Source: Eubacteriales Family XIII. Incertae Sedis bacterium (GTDB lineage Bacteria; Bacillota; Clostridia; Peptostreptococcales; Anaerovoracaceae). Taken from it: DNA of 62,797 nucleotides. Position numbers and translations under genes: made by a program. The stretch is from contig JAISJT010000017.1 in assembly GCA_031261395.1 (NCBI GenBank), forward strand, positions 1-62,797. Direction: 5' to 3'. Below are positions 9,083 through 17,098 of the stretch, piece by piece. Numbering within the stretch: position 1 is the first letter of the stretch; each line of letters begins with the position of its first letter. The notes below the pieces were generated by a model. The model saw nothing but the letters and a program-made list of their open reading frames with translations, did no database searches and was not told the DNA's origin.

Positions 9083-9160
9083 GTCATTGCGAATATCGAA
9101 TCGCTCTGTCATTGCGAATATCGAATCATTCTGTCATTGCGGCCGCCGAGCCGCAATCCA
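9083..9160. repeat. GTCATTGC repeat cluster between priA and def
   Basis: Three units begin exactly 25 bp apart at 9083, 9108 and 9133. The first two are near-identical 25-mers starting GTCATTGCGAATATCGAATC. The third (9133-9160) is a complete palindromic unit, GTCATTGCGGC ... GCCGCAATCCA. The outer bases (GTCAT...ATCCA) are shared with the repeats at 8.8 and 60-61 kb, while the stem sequence differs, so this looks like a second subfamily. The cluster fills the gap between the priA stop and the def RBS. Confidence 0.75.
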
Positions 9161-9165
9161 TATCA

Positions 9166-11274
9166 CTACATCAACGAATACGGATTCACATCTATTATTA
9201 TACGATAAAGGGATACATTCGCAGTATTGATTTTGTGTTTCACTTCCGCAAGCGCCCGCTCATACGCCCGGCGCTTCGCGGTCGGAACTTTCATATATAA
9301 ATGATAGCGAAAATCCTCCCCGGCCTTCGCAATCGGCGCCGGCCCCGGCACAAGGATTTCCGCGCGGGCCGTCTCTCCGAGCAGCCCAATCAACATCTCC
9401 TTCACCTTCGCCGCCCCGGCCGCCGCATCGCCCTCCGCCGCCGCGAAAGCCGTGACCAGCACCACATCTGAAAACGGCGGATACCCCAGCATCTTCCGAA
9501 AATACAATTCCGTCCGGTAAAACCCCTCATAATCCCCGTTCACCGCGGCTTCGATTGCATAATTGTCAGGCAAACAGGTCTGCACGACGACCTGCCCGCG
9601 CTCTTCGCGCCGCCCGGCCCGCCCCGCCACCTGCGTGAGCAGTTGAAAAGTCCGTTCGGGCGATTTAAAGTCCGGGATATTCAGGCTGATATCGGCCAGC
9701 AGCACCCCGACCAAGGTCACGCGCGCAAAATCCAGCCCCTTCGCAATCATCTGCGTACCAATCAAAATATCGAGTTTCCCGGCCGCAAAATCCTTCAGCA
9801 CCTTCTCCCCGCTGCCCCTCTTGCGCGCCGCGTCCGCATCCAGCCGCGCCACGCGCCGCTCCGGAAAAGCCTCCCGCGTCAGCGCCTCCGCCTGCTCGGT
9901 CCCCAGCCCAAAATGCCTGAGCCCCGGCTTTCCGCACGAAGGACAGACCTCCGGCACCCGCGCCCGCGCCCCGCAATAATGGCAGACCGCCCGGTTCTCC
10001 GCTTTGTGATACGTCAGCGAAATATTGCACTGCCCGCACTTCATCACGTACCCGCACGAGGGACAAGACACATAAGACGACCACCCGCGCCGGTTCAAAA
10101 ACAGCATCACCTGCCGCCCCGCCGCCAACTCCTCCTCCATCTGCGCATAAAGCGCCTCGCTAAAAATGCTGCGATTCCCCTTCAAAAGTTCCGTCCGCAT
10201 ATCGGAAATCTCCACACGCGGCATCTGCGCCAAATTGTAACGCTTCGCCATCCTGATTTTCCTATAATAACCCTGCTCCGCCCGGTAACTCGATACCACA
10301 GAAGGCGTCGCACTGCCGAGTATAACAGCAGCCTTCATCGCCCTGGCCCGTTTTACCGCGACTTCCACGGCATCATACTTAGGGGTTTGGTCTGCCTTGT
10401 AGGAGGTTTCATGTTCCTCATCCACGATGAACAGTCCGATGTCTTTAAAAGGGGCAAAGACGGCAGACCGCGCGCCAATCACAATATCGGCGCCGCCCTC
10501 GCGAATCCGCCGCCACTCGTCATACCGCTCGCCCGCCGTAAGTTTGCTGTGCAATATCGCCAGCCGGCTGCGCCCGAAGCGCTGAATAAACCGCGCAACC
10601 GTCTGATGTGTCAGACTGATTTCCGGCACCAGCATGACCACCCCGCGCCCCGCGGCCAAACAAGCCTCCGCAGCCGCCAGATAAACCTCCGTCTTCCCGC
10701 TCCCCGTAACGCCATGCAGCAAAAAAACCTCCGGCGCACTATTTTCAATCGCAGGCAAAATCGCAGCGCAAGCCTTCCTCTGCTCCGCCGTCAGCGGATT
10801 CCTCAAGACTTCGCTTGAGACAGGTGCCTCTTCGCTGCCCTCTGTTTTTTCCGCCGAATCAATGGCTTCCGGCAAGCGTTTCTTTCCCGACTTAGACGGT
10901 TTGCCCGAAGGGGCGAAGCAAAGCGCCGCGTCGATATACCGGCAGTAATACCGCCCGCGCATCCAGCGGCACACCGTCACCGCGTCTTCCGTCAGCGACT
11001 CCGCCTCATCCACACGCACAAGATTCCGGATGCGCTTTCCTTTCAGCTCTTCCGGCAGTTCATCCAGCAATTCAAACACATACCCGGACCGCACCCCGCG
11101 CTCCTGCGCAAAAGGCACCGTCACCTTAGCGCCGACAAAAATCCCCTCTACGTCGCCGACTCCATAGGTAAAAAAATTGTCAACCTTGTCGCTCTTCGTC
11201 CCGACAACCACATTCGCATATACACATCCCATAGGTCTATTATACGGGTAAACTGAACGAAGCGTGAAACTCAT
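9166..11274 (-). CDS. priA: primosomal replication restart helicase PriA
   Basis: An ATP-dependent 3'-5' helicase that reloads the replisome at stalled forks. After the N-terminal DNA-binding domain come the helicase motifs GVTGSGKTEVYL (Walker A), DEEHETSYK (DEEH box), GSATPS, and a zinc-binding region with CPSCGYVMKCGQC and CHYCGA...CPSCG. Motifs V/VI follow (GTQMIAKGLDF, QVAGRAGR). The open frame extends to 11349 but overlaps the divergent dinJ promoter. I favour the ATG at 11274 (RBS AAGG). The conserved N-terminus itself begins at the ATG at 11232 (MGCVYANVVVG). It leads the def-fmt-rsmB run. Confidence 0.93.
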   Translation of the reverse strand: MSFTLRSVYPYNRPMGCVYANVVVGTKSDKVDNFFTYGVGDVEGIFVGAKVTVPFAQERGVRSGYVFELLDELPEELKGKRIRNLVRVDEAESLTEDAVTVCRWMRGRYYCRYIDAALCFAPSGKPSKSGKKRLPEAIDSAEKTEGSEEAPVSSEVLRNPLTAEQRKACAAILPAIENSAPEVFLLHGVTGSGKTEVYLAAAEACLAAGRGVVMLVPEISLTHQTVARFIQRFGRSRLAILHSKLTAGERYDEWRRIREGGADIVIGARSAVFAPFKDIGLFIVDEEHETSYKADQTPKYDAVEVAVKRARAMKAAVILGSATPSVVSSYRAEQGYYRKIRMAKRYNLAQMPRVEISDMRTELLKGNRSIFSEALYAQMEEELAAGRQVMLFLNRRGWSSYVSCPSCGYVMKCGQCNISLTYHKAENRAVCHYCGARARVPEVCPSCGKPGLRHFGLGTEQAEALTREAFPERRVARLDADAARKRGSGEKVLKDFAAGKLDILIGTQMIAKGLDFARVTLVGVLLADISLNIPDFKSPERTFQLLTQVAGRAGRREERGQVVVQTCLPDNYAIEAAVNGDYEGFYRTELYFRKMLGYPPFSDVVLVTAFAAAEGDAAAGAAKVKEMLIGLLGETARAEILVPGPAPIAKAGEDFRYHLYMKVPTAKRRAYERALAEVKHKINTANVSLYRIIIDVNPYSLM

Positions 11275-11327
11275 TTTTTTGCCTTGCAATATCCCGTCAT
11301 ATATTTCATTGCAAAAACACAATGTAT

Positions 11328-11356
11328 TGACAACGACCATACCGTGCATTACACTT
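11328..11356 (+). promoter_or_regulatory. promoter of the dinJ-yafQ operon
   Basis: TTGACA (11328-11333) is followed after exactly 17 nt by TACACT (11351-11356), about 30 bp before the dinJ RBS (AAAGGAAA). The consensus -35 and ideal spacing make this a convincing sigma-A promoter. It is probably autorepressed by the DinJ/YafQ complex, as is usual for the family. Confidence 0.65.
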
Positions 11357-11387
11357 ATATTATGAAAAGAAAAGAAAGGAAATCATT

Positions 11388-11660
11388 ATGAGTAGCACAA
11401 CGAATGTTAGCATCCGAATGGATTCCAATCTCAAACGAGAAGCGGAAAATCTGTTTACAGACTTGGGTCTGAATATGACAAGCGCACTTACTATGTTTAT
11501 TAGACAGGCTGTGCGCACACAGAGCATCCCCTTTGAGATAACACGCCAGCCAAATACGGAAACGATTGCCGCCATGCAAGAAGCGGAAAGTATTGCCCGC
11601 GATTCGAAGGTTAAGGGATACAATGATCTTGGCAAACTGCTTGGGGACCTAAAGAGATGA
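11388..11660 (+). CDS. dinJ: RelB/DinJ-family antitoxin
   Basis: A 90-aa ribbon-helix-helix antitoxin. The N-terminal TNVSIRMDSNLKREAENLF segment is the typical DNA-binding strand and helix. NMTSALTMFIRQAV is the second helix. The C-terminal half wraps the toxin. The stop overlaps the start of the toxin gene by 4 nt (ATGA), giving coupled translation. The pair sits on the plus strand between two minus-strand genes and has its own promoter, which is typical of a mobile toxin-antitoxin module. Confidence 0.9.
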   Translation: MSSTTNVSIRMDSNLKREAENLFTDLGLNMTSALTMFIRQAVRTQSIPFEITRQPNTETIAAMQEAESIARDSKVKGYNDLGKLLGDLKR

Positions 11661-11932
11661 AATATACCGTTAAGCCTACAAGCAAGTTTCGGAAGGATTA
11701 CAAGCTTGCAATGAAGCGCGGACAAAACCTCGTGTTGTTAGACGAGATAATCGGCAAACTCGCAGACGGGATTCCACTTGAACCGGCAAACCGCGACCAC
11801 GAGTTGTCTGGTGATTATGCGGGACACAGAGAGTGTCACATCATGCCCGACTGGTTGCTTATCTACTTCGTCAATGATGATGTATTGGTCTTATCCTTAA
11901 CTCGAACAGGCTCGCATAGCGATTTGTTCTAA
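11657..11932 (+). CDS. yafQ: YafQ-family mRNA interferase toxin
   Basis: A RelE-superfamily ribosome-dependent endoribonuclease of 91 aa. Conserved toxin features are visible: KFRKDYKLAMKRG near the N-terminus, DHELSGDYAGHRECHI (catalytic His region), PDWLLIYF and the C-terminal TRTGSHSDLF with its conserved His and Phe. It is directly downstream of and coupled to dinJ. Its 3' end overlaps the 3' end of queH by 36 bp tail-to-tail. Confidence 0.9.
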   Translation: MKYTVKPTSKFRKDYKLAMKRGQNLVLLDEIIGKLADGIPLEPANRDHELSGDYAGHRECHIMPDWLLIYFVNDDVLVLSLTRTGSHSDLF

Positions 11933-12547
11933 GCGGCTAAACCTGCAGCCGCAATAGTTTTGGCGGTAGAGGGCGTAGGTTTGGGCGAGTTCGCAGGAGC
12001 GGGTGAAGCCGTTTTGTTTTTTGAAGTCTTCGGCCAGGAAATGGATACGGTAGCGGAGGGCGAGAGCCTGACCGAACTCGCGAATCATGCCGAAATCCTT
12101 GTGCGGACTGACGGAAAGCGTCGTTGTGAAATATTCAAACCCGTTCATGGCCGCAAACGCTGCGCTCTTTTCCATGCGGTCATAGATACAGATGCGGCAG
12201 CGCGCGCCGCCCTCTTTGGCGTCTTCATGGCCCTTCACACTTTCGAGGAAAGCTTCGGGGCGGTACGGTGCCACGGACAAGAAAATCGGGTCCCCCTCGT
12301 GGTTCGAAGCGTTCCAGGTCTCCACAAAAAGACGCTGGGAACGAAGCCTATTATTGTACTCTTCTTTATCGTCTATATTGGAATTACAGAAATAGATCGT
12401 GATGCGGAAGCGTATGGACAGCCGCTCCACGACGGCCGTGCTGCAGGGGCCGCAGCAGCTGTGTAATAGAAGAGCCGGTCTTTGCAGCGCCGGCTCGTGA
12501 TATTCGGCGATCGTCTGCCCCGTATTGATTTGCGATAGACTTTCCAT
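11897..12547 (-). CDS. queH: epoxyqueuosine reductase QueH (DUF208)
   Basis: Reduces epoxyqueuosine to queuosine in tRNA, replacing the unrelated QueG in many anaerobes. Signature elements are LLHSCCGPCSTAVVERL (Cys-Cys near residue 30), CRICIYDRM and YCGCRFS (metal/Fe-S Cys ligands), plus TTLSVSPHKD. Length is 216 aa. No strong Shine-Dalgarno precedes the chosen ATG. The last dozen codons overlap the convergent yafQ gene. It lies 75 bp downstream of trxA on the same strand. Confidence 0.92.
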   Translation of the reverse strand: MESLSQINTGQTIAEYHEPALQRPALLLHSCCGPCSTAVVERLSIRFRITIYFCNSNIDDKEEYNNRLRSQRLFVETWNASNHEGDPIFLSVAPYRPEAFLESVKGHEDAKEGGARCRICIYDRMEKSAAFAAMNGFEYFTTTLSVSPHKDFGMIREFGQALALRYRIHFLAEDFKKQNGFTRSCELAQTYALYRQNYCGCRFSRLEQIAMRACSS

Positions 12548-12622
12548 CCGGGTGTCACATCAAACCGGGCAGGGTTCCGTTACCGCAATGCGCCGGACTT
12601 GGCGCAGAGCGCGTAGGCACGG

Positions 12623-12940
12623 TTACACCAGGGCGTCGAGCTTGGCATAGAGCGCGCCTTTGTCGATCACACCTGTTACGCGGTCTGCCAGCTGGCCGTC
12701 TTTGAAGAAGAGCAGCGTGGGGATGCCCATGACCTTGTTGTTCAGCGCGATTTCTTTGTTGTCGTCGACATTGATTTTGGCGAATGTGGCCTTGCCGGCG
12801 TAGGCGTCTTTTGCCTCGTCGAAAATCGGGGCCATCATCTTGCAGGGGCCGCACCAGTCGGCGTAGAAATCGACGGCCACGACGCCGCTGCCCGTCACTT
12901 CGTCATAATTCGCACTGCTCAGCACAATGATTTCACTCAT
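12623..12940 (-). CDS. trxA: thioredoxin
   Basis: A 105-aa thiol-disulfide oxidoreductase with the full active site DWCGPCKMM at about residues 29-37 and the cis-Pro loop GIPTLLFF. RBS AAGGAGGAAA lies just before the ATG. It is transcribed toward queH and may supply electrons to cytosolic reductases. Confidence 0.96.
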   Translation of the reverse strand: MSEIIVLSSANYDEVTGSGVVAVDFYADWCGPCKMMAPIFDEAKDAYAGKATFAKINVDDNKEIALNNKVMGIPTLLFFKDGQLADRVTGVIDKGALYAKLDALV

Positions 12941-12959
12941 ATTGTTTCCTCCTTACCGG

Positions 12960-12980
12960 GACAAGATATACTCTCTTGTC
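12960..12980. promoter_or_regulatory. inverted repeat in the trxA leader
   Basis: GACAAG and CTTGTC form a 6-bp inverted repeat around an AT-rich 9-bp centre, 20 bp before the trxA start and just upstream of its RBS. It could be an operator or a small leader hairpin. I cannot assign a regulator. Confidence 0.35.
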
Positions 12981-13029
12981 TTTTTCAGTAACTACAAGGG
13001 TAGTATACCATAAAGTAACACACCGCCTG

Positions 13030-13203
13030 TCATTCGCCGGTCAGGGTCAGGAAGACCTCGTCTAAGGTCGATTTTTGCAACGAGATTTTCAGATTGTCCG
13101 GGGGGTCTTCGGCGATGACGCGGCCATGATCAATCACGGCAATCCGGTCGGCCAGTTGGTCGGCCTCGATCGCGAGGCCGCTCAGTTGATTTGAGTTCTT
13201 CAT
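13030..13203 (-). pseudogene. internally deleted ABC-transporter ATPase remnant
   Basis: A 57-codon frame begins [14 protein letters not shown] and runs straight into [20 protein letters not shown], ending [11 protein letters not shown]. The second part is the C-terminal end of a DrrA/CcmA-type ABC ATPase, just after the usual '[12 protein letters not shown]' motif. Walker A, the LSGGQ signature and Walker B are missing. The first part resembles a normal N-terminus leading into the first beta strand. The simplest reading is an in-frame deletion of about 240 codons, possibly at a short GAGGCC repeat. Its start overlaps the marR stop by ATGA, so it was the second gene of a regulator-exporter operon. 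Confidence 0.65.
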
Positions 13204-13838
13204 TTTTTCTTGCCTCCAAATCCACCCCGCGGACCGAAGCCGCCGCCGGGGCCAAAGCCGCCGCGCATTTCATGCCCGCGCAGGAAAGGATTGCCGCCGC
13301 GCCGCATGGAGAGGAGACGGTCAAATTTCTCGTCGCCGAGCCGTTCGCGCGCGGCCGCCTCCCAATCGAAGGTAGCGTCGTCCGCCCCGATCCCCGTCTG
13401 CTCTTCCCACGCGGCGATGATGCGGTCGAAATATTCCGCGAGTTTTTCCTGCTCTTCCTCGTTCAGGCTGTCAAACAAGCCGCTCAGCGTGGCTTCCTGC
13501 TGTTCTTCGTTCCGGCCCTTTTCGGTCAGTTTGACGAGGACGACGCGCTTGTCGTCCGCCGACGGTTCCCGTGTAACAAAACCGTTCTCCTCGAGTTTGC
13601 CAAGCAGTTCGTTCAGCGACTGCGTCCGGATGCCCAGCACGTAGGCCAAATCCTTCGTGCGGATTTCCGGCTGCATTTTTAGCGCCGCCAGCACCCGGCC
13701 CTGTCCCCGCGACACATCCGCTGTCGGACCGGCCTCCATGCGGTTCTTTGCCTGATAGGCATGCGCCAGCCACATCAGCCGGTGCAGTTTTTCCAATAAT
13801 TCTATTTCTCGTTCTTCTCTTTCATTTTGTTCGTCCAT
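13200..13838 (-). CDS. MarR-family transcriptional regulator with Gly-rich tail
   Basis: A winged-helix repressor, 212 aa. The core resembles MarR proteins: [28 protein letters not shown] (helix-turn-helix), [27 protein letters not shown] (wing). About 60 residues follow the core and end in a Gly/Arg/Lys-rich tail ([19 protein letters not shown]), which is unusual for the family. RBS AGGAGGAAAA. The promoter upstream carries palindromic sites (13966-14022), suggesting autorepression. The coupled downstream ABC ATPase gene has been deleted internally, so the present regulon is unclear. Confidence 0.85.
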   Translation of the reverse strand: MDEQNEREEREIELLEKLHRLMWLAHAYQAKNRMEAGPTADVSRGQGRVLAALKMQPEIRTKDLAYVLGIRTQSLNELLGKLEENGFVTREPSADDKRVVLVKLTEKGRNEEQQEATLSGLFDSLNEEEQEKLAEYFDRIIAAWEEQTGIGADDATFDWEAAARERLGDEKFDRLLSMRRGGNPFLRGHEMRGGFGPGGGFGPRGGFGGKKK

Positions 13839-13965
13839 TGATTTTTCCTCCTATTGTTTCTGTGATAGTTTGTACATTTTTGTCCGGTACCGAGTCGACT
13901 CGCTCCACGTTTCAGCAGGTACCATTTCTATCAGGTGCTTGTTTAAACATGTACCTTCCAAAACG

Positions 13966-14022
13966 AATATAGCAGGTACCTGATACATTGTCAAGCACTT
14001 TTTTACAGGTACCTGTAAAAAA
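13966..14022 (-). promoter_or_regulatory. marR promoter with CAGGTACCTG operators
   Basis: On the minus strand TTGACA (13989-13994) and TATATT (13966-13971) are separated by exactly 17 nt, and that spacer contains the palindrome CAGGTACCTG (13973-13982). A second copy, ACAGGTACCTGT, lies at 14005-14016 inside a perfect 24-bp palindrome (13999-14022). Related half or diverged sites lie downstream near 13888-13893, 13916-13923 and 13932-13955. The arrangement is that of a repressor-controlled promoter, most simply by the adjacent MarR protein. Confidence 0.7.
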
Positions 14023-14039
14023 TTTTCGAGTGGTCGTTA

Positions 14040-15398
14040 CTAATTCTTCAGGCTTTGGATCGGGGCCGGGATGCGGCCGCCTCTGGCTATGAAGACCGAG
14101 GGGTCTATGGAGCTGATGTGCATGACGGGGCCTGCGCCGAGCAGACCTCCAAATTCGAGGCGCTCGCCTTCTTTTTTGCCTATGGCGGGGATCAGGCGCA
14201 CTGCCGTCGTTTTGGAATTGACCATGCCGATTGCGGCTTCGTCGGCGATAAGGGCCGAGATCACGGCGGGGCTGGTGCCTCCGGGGACGACGATCATGTC
14301 GAGACCGACCGAGCAGACGGCGGTCATGGCTTCGAGTTTTTCTATGGTCAGCGCGCCGGATTCTGCGGCGGCGATCATGCCGGCGTCCTCGGACACGGGG
14401 ATGAAAGCGCCGGACAAGCCGCCGACCGAAGATGACGCCATCACGCCGCCTTTTTTGACCGCATCGTTGAGCAGGGCCAGCGCGGCCGTCGTTCCGCAGC
14501 CGCCGGTTTGTCCGATGCCCATTTCTTCGAGGATATGCGCCACGCTGTCGCCGATGGCCGGCGTGGGCGCGAGCGAAAGATCGACGATCCCGAAAGGCAC
14601 GCCGAGGGCGGTGGAGGCTTCTACCCCGGCCATCTGACCCATGCGAGTGACTTTGAACGCTGTCTTTTTGATGATCTCCGAGATGGCGGTGAGGTCGGCA
14701 TCCTTTGGGGCCTGCGCTACGGCCGAGCGCACGGCGCCCGGGCCCGAGACACCCACGTTGATGACGCAGTCCGGCTCGCCGGGCCCGTGGAAGGCCCCTG
14801 CCATAAAGGGATTGTCCTCGGGTGCATTGCAGAAGACGACCAATTTGGCCGCGCCGATGCAGTCGCGGTCCTTTGTCAGTTCGGCGGCGCGGTGCACGGC
14901 TTCGCCCATCAGGCGCACCGCATCCATATTGATGCCGGCCTTTGTTGAGCCGATGTTGACAGACGCGCAGACGCGTTCCGTCGCGGCCAGCGCTTCGGGG
15001 ATGGAAGCGATCAGCCGCTCGTCGCCGGGGGCAAAGCCCTTTTGGACGAGGGCGGAAAAACCGCCGATGAAATTGACCCCGATGGTATGCGCCGCGCGGT
15101 CAAGCGCCCCGGCAAACCGAATCGGATCGCCTGTGGAAGCGCCCACCGCCAGAGCGACCGGCGTGACCGAGACGCGTTTGTTGATGATGGGGATGCCGTA
15201 TTTTTTTTCGATCGCGCCACACACGCTGACGAGTCTCTCTGCCCGGCGAACGATCTTTTCATATATCTTTGCGCAGGATCTTTCGTCATCCTCGCACAGA
15301 CAATCCATGAGCGAGATGCCCATTGTCACGGTGCGGATGTCCAAATGATCATCGGCGATCATCGTAATTGTCTCAAGAATGTCGGTCGTGTTCAGCAT
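14040..15398 (-). CDS. UPF0210/DUF711 (PFL-like) family protein
   Basis: A conserved protein of unknown function, 452 aa from the ATG at 15398 ([14 protein letters not shown]), which has AGGAA 7 nt upstream. A longer frame to 15440 lacks such support. Typical family sequence includes [48 protein letters not shown] and a Gly-rich C-terminal half. The family looks like an enzyme but I know of no assigned reaction. It is paired with the ACT-domain gene just upstream, as in many Firmicutes and Actinobacteria. Confidence 0.9.
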   Translation of the reverse strand: MLNTTDILETITMIADDHLDIRTVTMGISLMDCLCEDDERSCAKIYEKIVRRAERLVSVCGAIEKKYGIPIINKRVSVTPVALAVGASTGDPIRFAGALDRAAHTIGVNFIGGFSALVQKGFAPGDERLIASIPEALAATERVCASVNIGSTKAGINMDAVRLMGEAVHRAAELTKDRDCIGAAKLVVFCNAPEDNPFMAGAFHGPGEPDCVINVGVSGPGAVRSAVAQAPKDADLTAISEIIKKTAFKVTRMGQMAGVEASTALGVPFGIVDLSLAPTPAIGDSVAHILEEMGIGQTGGCGTTAALALLNDAVKKGGVMASSSVGGLSGAFIPVSEDAGMIAAAESGALTIEKLEAMTAVCSVGLDMIVVPGGTSPAVISALIADEAAIGMVNSKTTAVRLIPAIGKKEGERLEFGGLLGAGPVMHISSIDPSVFIARGGRIPAPIQSLKN

Positions 15399-15436
15399 GT
15401 CTGGTTCCTGTCTGTTATTATTATAAAAAAATATAA

Positions 15437-15700
15437 TCAAATTCTGTGCATGGAATTGAAGATATCTTCGTGCATGACGTGGACCTTCATGTCCGGCACC
15501 TTGGCTTCGAGGGCCTGCGTGAGGCCGGCTATGTCCGGACTCAGCTTTGAGATATCGATCAGCATGACCATCGCGAAGTATTCGTCGAGCACGGATTGCG
15601 TGACCTCAAGGACGTTTGCATTTGCCTCGGCGCAAACACCCGCGACCTTCGCGAGAATGCCAACCATATCCTTGCCGATCACGGTAACAACTGCCTTCAT
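15437..15700 (-). CDS. UPF0237 ACT-domain protein
   Basis: An 87-aa single ACT domain ([20 protein letters not shown]...), the ligand-binding fold of amino-acid-responsive regulators. The family almost always neighbours a UPF0210 gene, as here with a 38-bp gap, so it probably regulates or partners that protein. An RBS precedes the ATG. Confidence 0.9.
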   Translation of the reverse strand: MKAVVTVIGKDMVGILAKVAGVCAEANANVLEVTQSVLDEYFAMVMLIDISKLSPDIAGLTQALEAKVPDMKVHVMHEDIFNSMHRI

Positions 15701-15703
15701 ATT

Positions 15704-17098
15704 TCATGCTCCTTTCGATTTGCGTTTCAGGGAAAAGAAAATGCCTACTACGCAGATGCAGGCTACTACTGCGAACGAGATATGCATATCGAATACGATG
15801 TCTGCGGCCGGCGCATCTTCGATGGCTTTGTTTCCGATGACGGCATTCATGATGATCGTGATGATGGCCAGGCAGATGACCTGTCCGAACGTCCTTGCCG
15901 TACTCTGGACCGAGGCAGCCATGCCGAAGTTGTCTTTGCCGACAGAGCTCATGATGACATTTGTGTTTGGCGATGAGAAAATGCCAAATCCGAGACCGAC
16001 GAGCAAAAGCGCACCAATGATGTATGGCAGCGGCGTCTCCTCGCTGACAAAGGCGAACATCACGAGGGAGGCGGCGCATAAGGACATGCCTATCGACGCA
16101 AGCGCATAGGGAGAGCGTTTGTCGGAAAGTTTGCCGGCAAACGGCGAGACGATAGTTTGTATGATCGGCTGACTGATGAGAATGAGGCCCGACACATCCG
16201 CCCCGTATCCTTTGACCAACTGCAGATAAATCGACAGCAGATAGGCAATCGCAAAAGTCGCCGCATAGTTGAACAGGGCAGCGAGATTTGACAGAGCGAA
16301 ATTTGGACTGTCGCGGAAGAGTCGCACATCGATCACGGGGGTTTCGGCCCCGAGCTCGTGCTTCACGAAAATCACGGAAAAGACCACGCCGGCGGCAAGG
16401 ATGATATACGACCATATATTTTGCATGAAGGTCGTCAGACCGAACGCTATCAGTCCGCTCGCGATCATGTAGAGAACGATACTTCCGGGATTGAGGACCG
16501 GCGGCGCGAGCATCTTCTCCATCTTTGGGAGCCGCAGCACAGACACCCCGAGAGCCACCGCCGAAAGGATCGCAATCATAACAAATACGCCCCGCCATCC
16601 GAATTGATGGGTGATCAGTCCGCCGATTACCGGCCCTAATGCAGCCCCCGTATAGACTGCCGCCACCGTGATACCGAGCACCCAGCCGCGTCTGTTCGCC
16701 GGATATGCGGCAATGGCGATTGGAGCGTTGGTCGCGAAGACCATCGCGCCGCCCACGCCCTGCACCGCGCGGATCGCGAAAAACGCCGCCATATTCGGCG
16801 CAAAAATATTGCCGATGGCAGATACGCAGACAAGCAGGATGCCGATTTTCAGGATGGGCTCGCGGCCGCGAATGTCCGCGATGCGGCCGAACGGCACGGT
16901 CAGCACCACGGTCGTGAACGTGAAAGCAAGGATGATCCACGTCAAATGCGCCGCCATGATGTGATACTCGGCGCCTATGTGAGGCACCGCAATATTCAGC
17001 GATGTGATCGCAAACGGATTGATGAAGTTTGTGATCATCGCGACGATCAGCGTCGCGCGCTGCTCCTGCGGGGTACATGTTCTGCGTTCAGGCGTCAA
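15704..17098 (-). CDS. MFS drug/metabolite exporter (DHA2-like)
   Basis: A 464-residue major facilitator protein with 12-14 hydrophobic segments. DHA2/EmrB-like signatures are LNIAVPHIGAEY (helix 1), GRIADIRGREPILKIG (loop 2-3 motif A), AVQGVGGAMVFA and VAAVYTGAALGPVIGGLI (motif C of antiporters). The start is TTG overlapping the gpsA stop (TTGA), with AGGAG 8 nt upstream. Substrate unknown. It ends 4 bp before the ACT-domain gene start. Confidence 0.85.
   Translation of the reverse strand: MTPERRTCTPQEQRATLIVAMITNFINPFAITSLNIAVPHIGAEYHIMAAHLTWIILAFTFTTVVLTVPFGRIADIRGREPILKIGILLVCVSAIGNIFAPNMAAFFAIRAVQGVGGAMVFATNAPIAIAAYPANRRGWVLGITVAAVYTGAALGPVIGGLITHQFGWRGVFVMIAILSAVALGVSVLRLPKMEKMLAPPVLNPGSIVLYMIASGLIAFGLTTFMQNIWSYIILAAGVVFSVIFVKHELGAETPVIDVRLFRDSPNFALSNLAALFNYAATFAIAYLLSIYLQLVKGYGADVSGLILISQPIIQTIVSPFAGKLSDKRSPYALASIGMSLCAASLVMFAFVSEETPLPYIIGALLLVGLGFGIFSSPNTNVIMSSVGKDNFGMAASVQSTARTFGQVICLAIITIIMNAVIGNKAIEDAPAADIVFDMHISFAVVACICVVGIFFSLKRKSKGA

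Noticed and set aside
11232..11246. TATAAT at 11241-11246 on the minus strand as a promoter for a leaderless priA
   Set aside because: No matching -35 at 16-18 bp, and an RBS-supported ATG exists upstream at 11274.
13029..13040. GTCATTCGCCGG at the stop of the ABC remnant as another half repeat
   Set aside because: It matches 12 bp of the repeat, but the same bases encode the normal LTGE end of DrrA-type ATPases, so chance cannot be excluded.
13999..14022. Perfect 24-bp palindrome as a terminator for the UPF0210 gene
   Set aside because: It has no loop and no U-run beyond the stem, and it shares its core with the operator in the marR promoter spacer, so an operator fits better.
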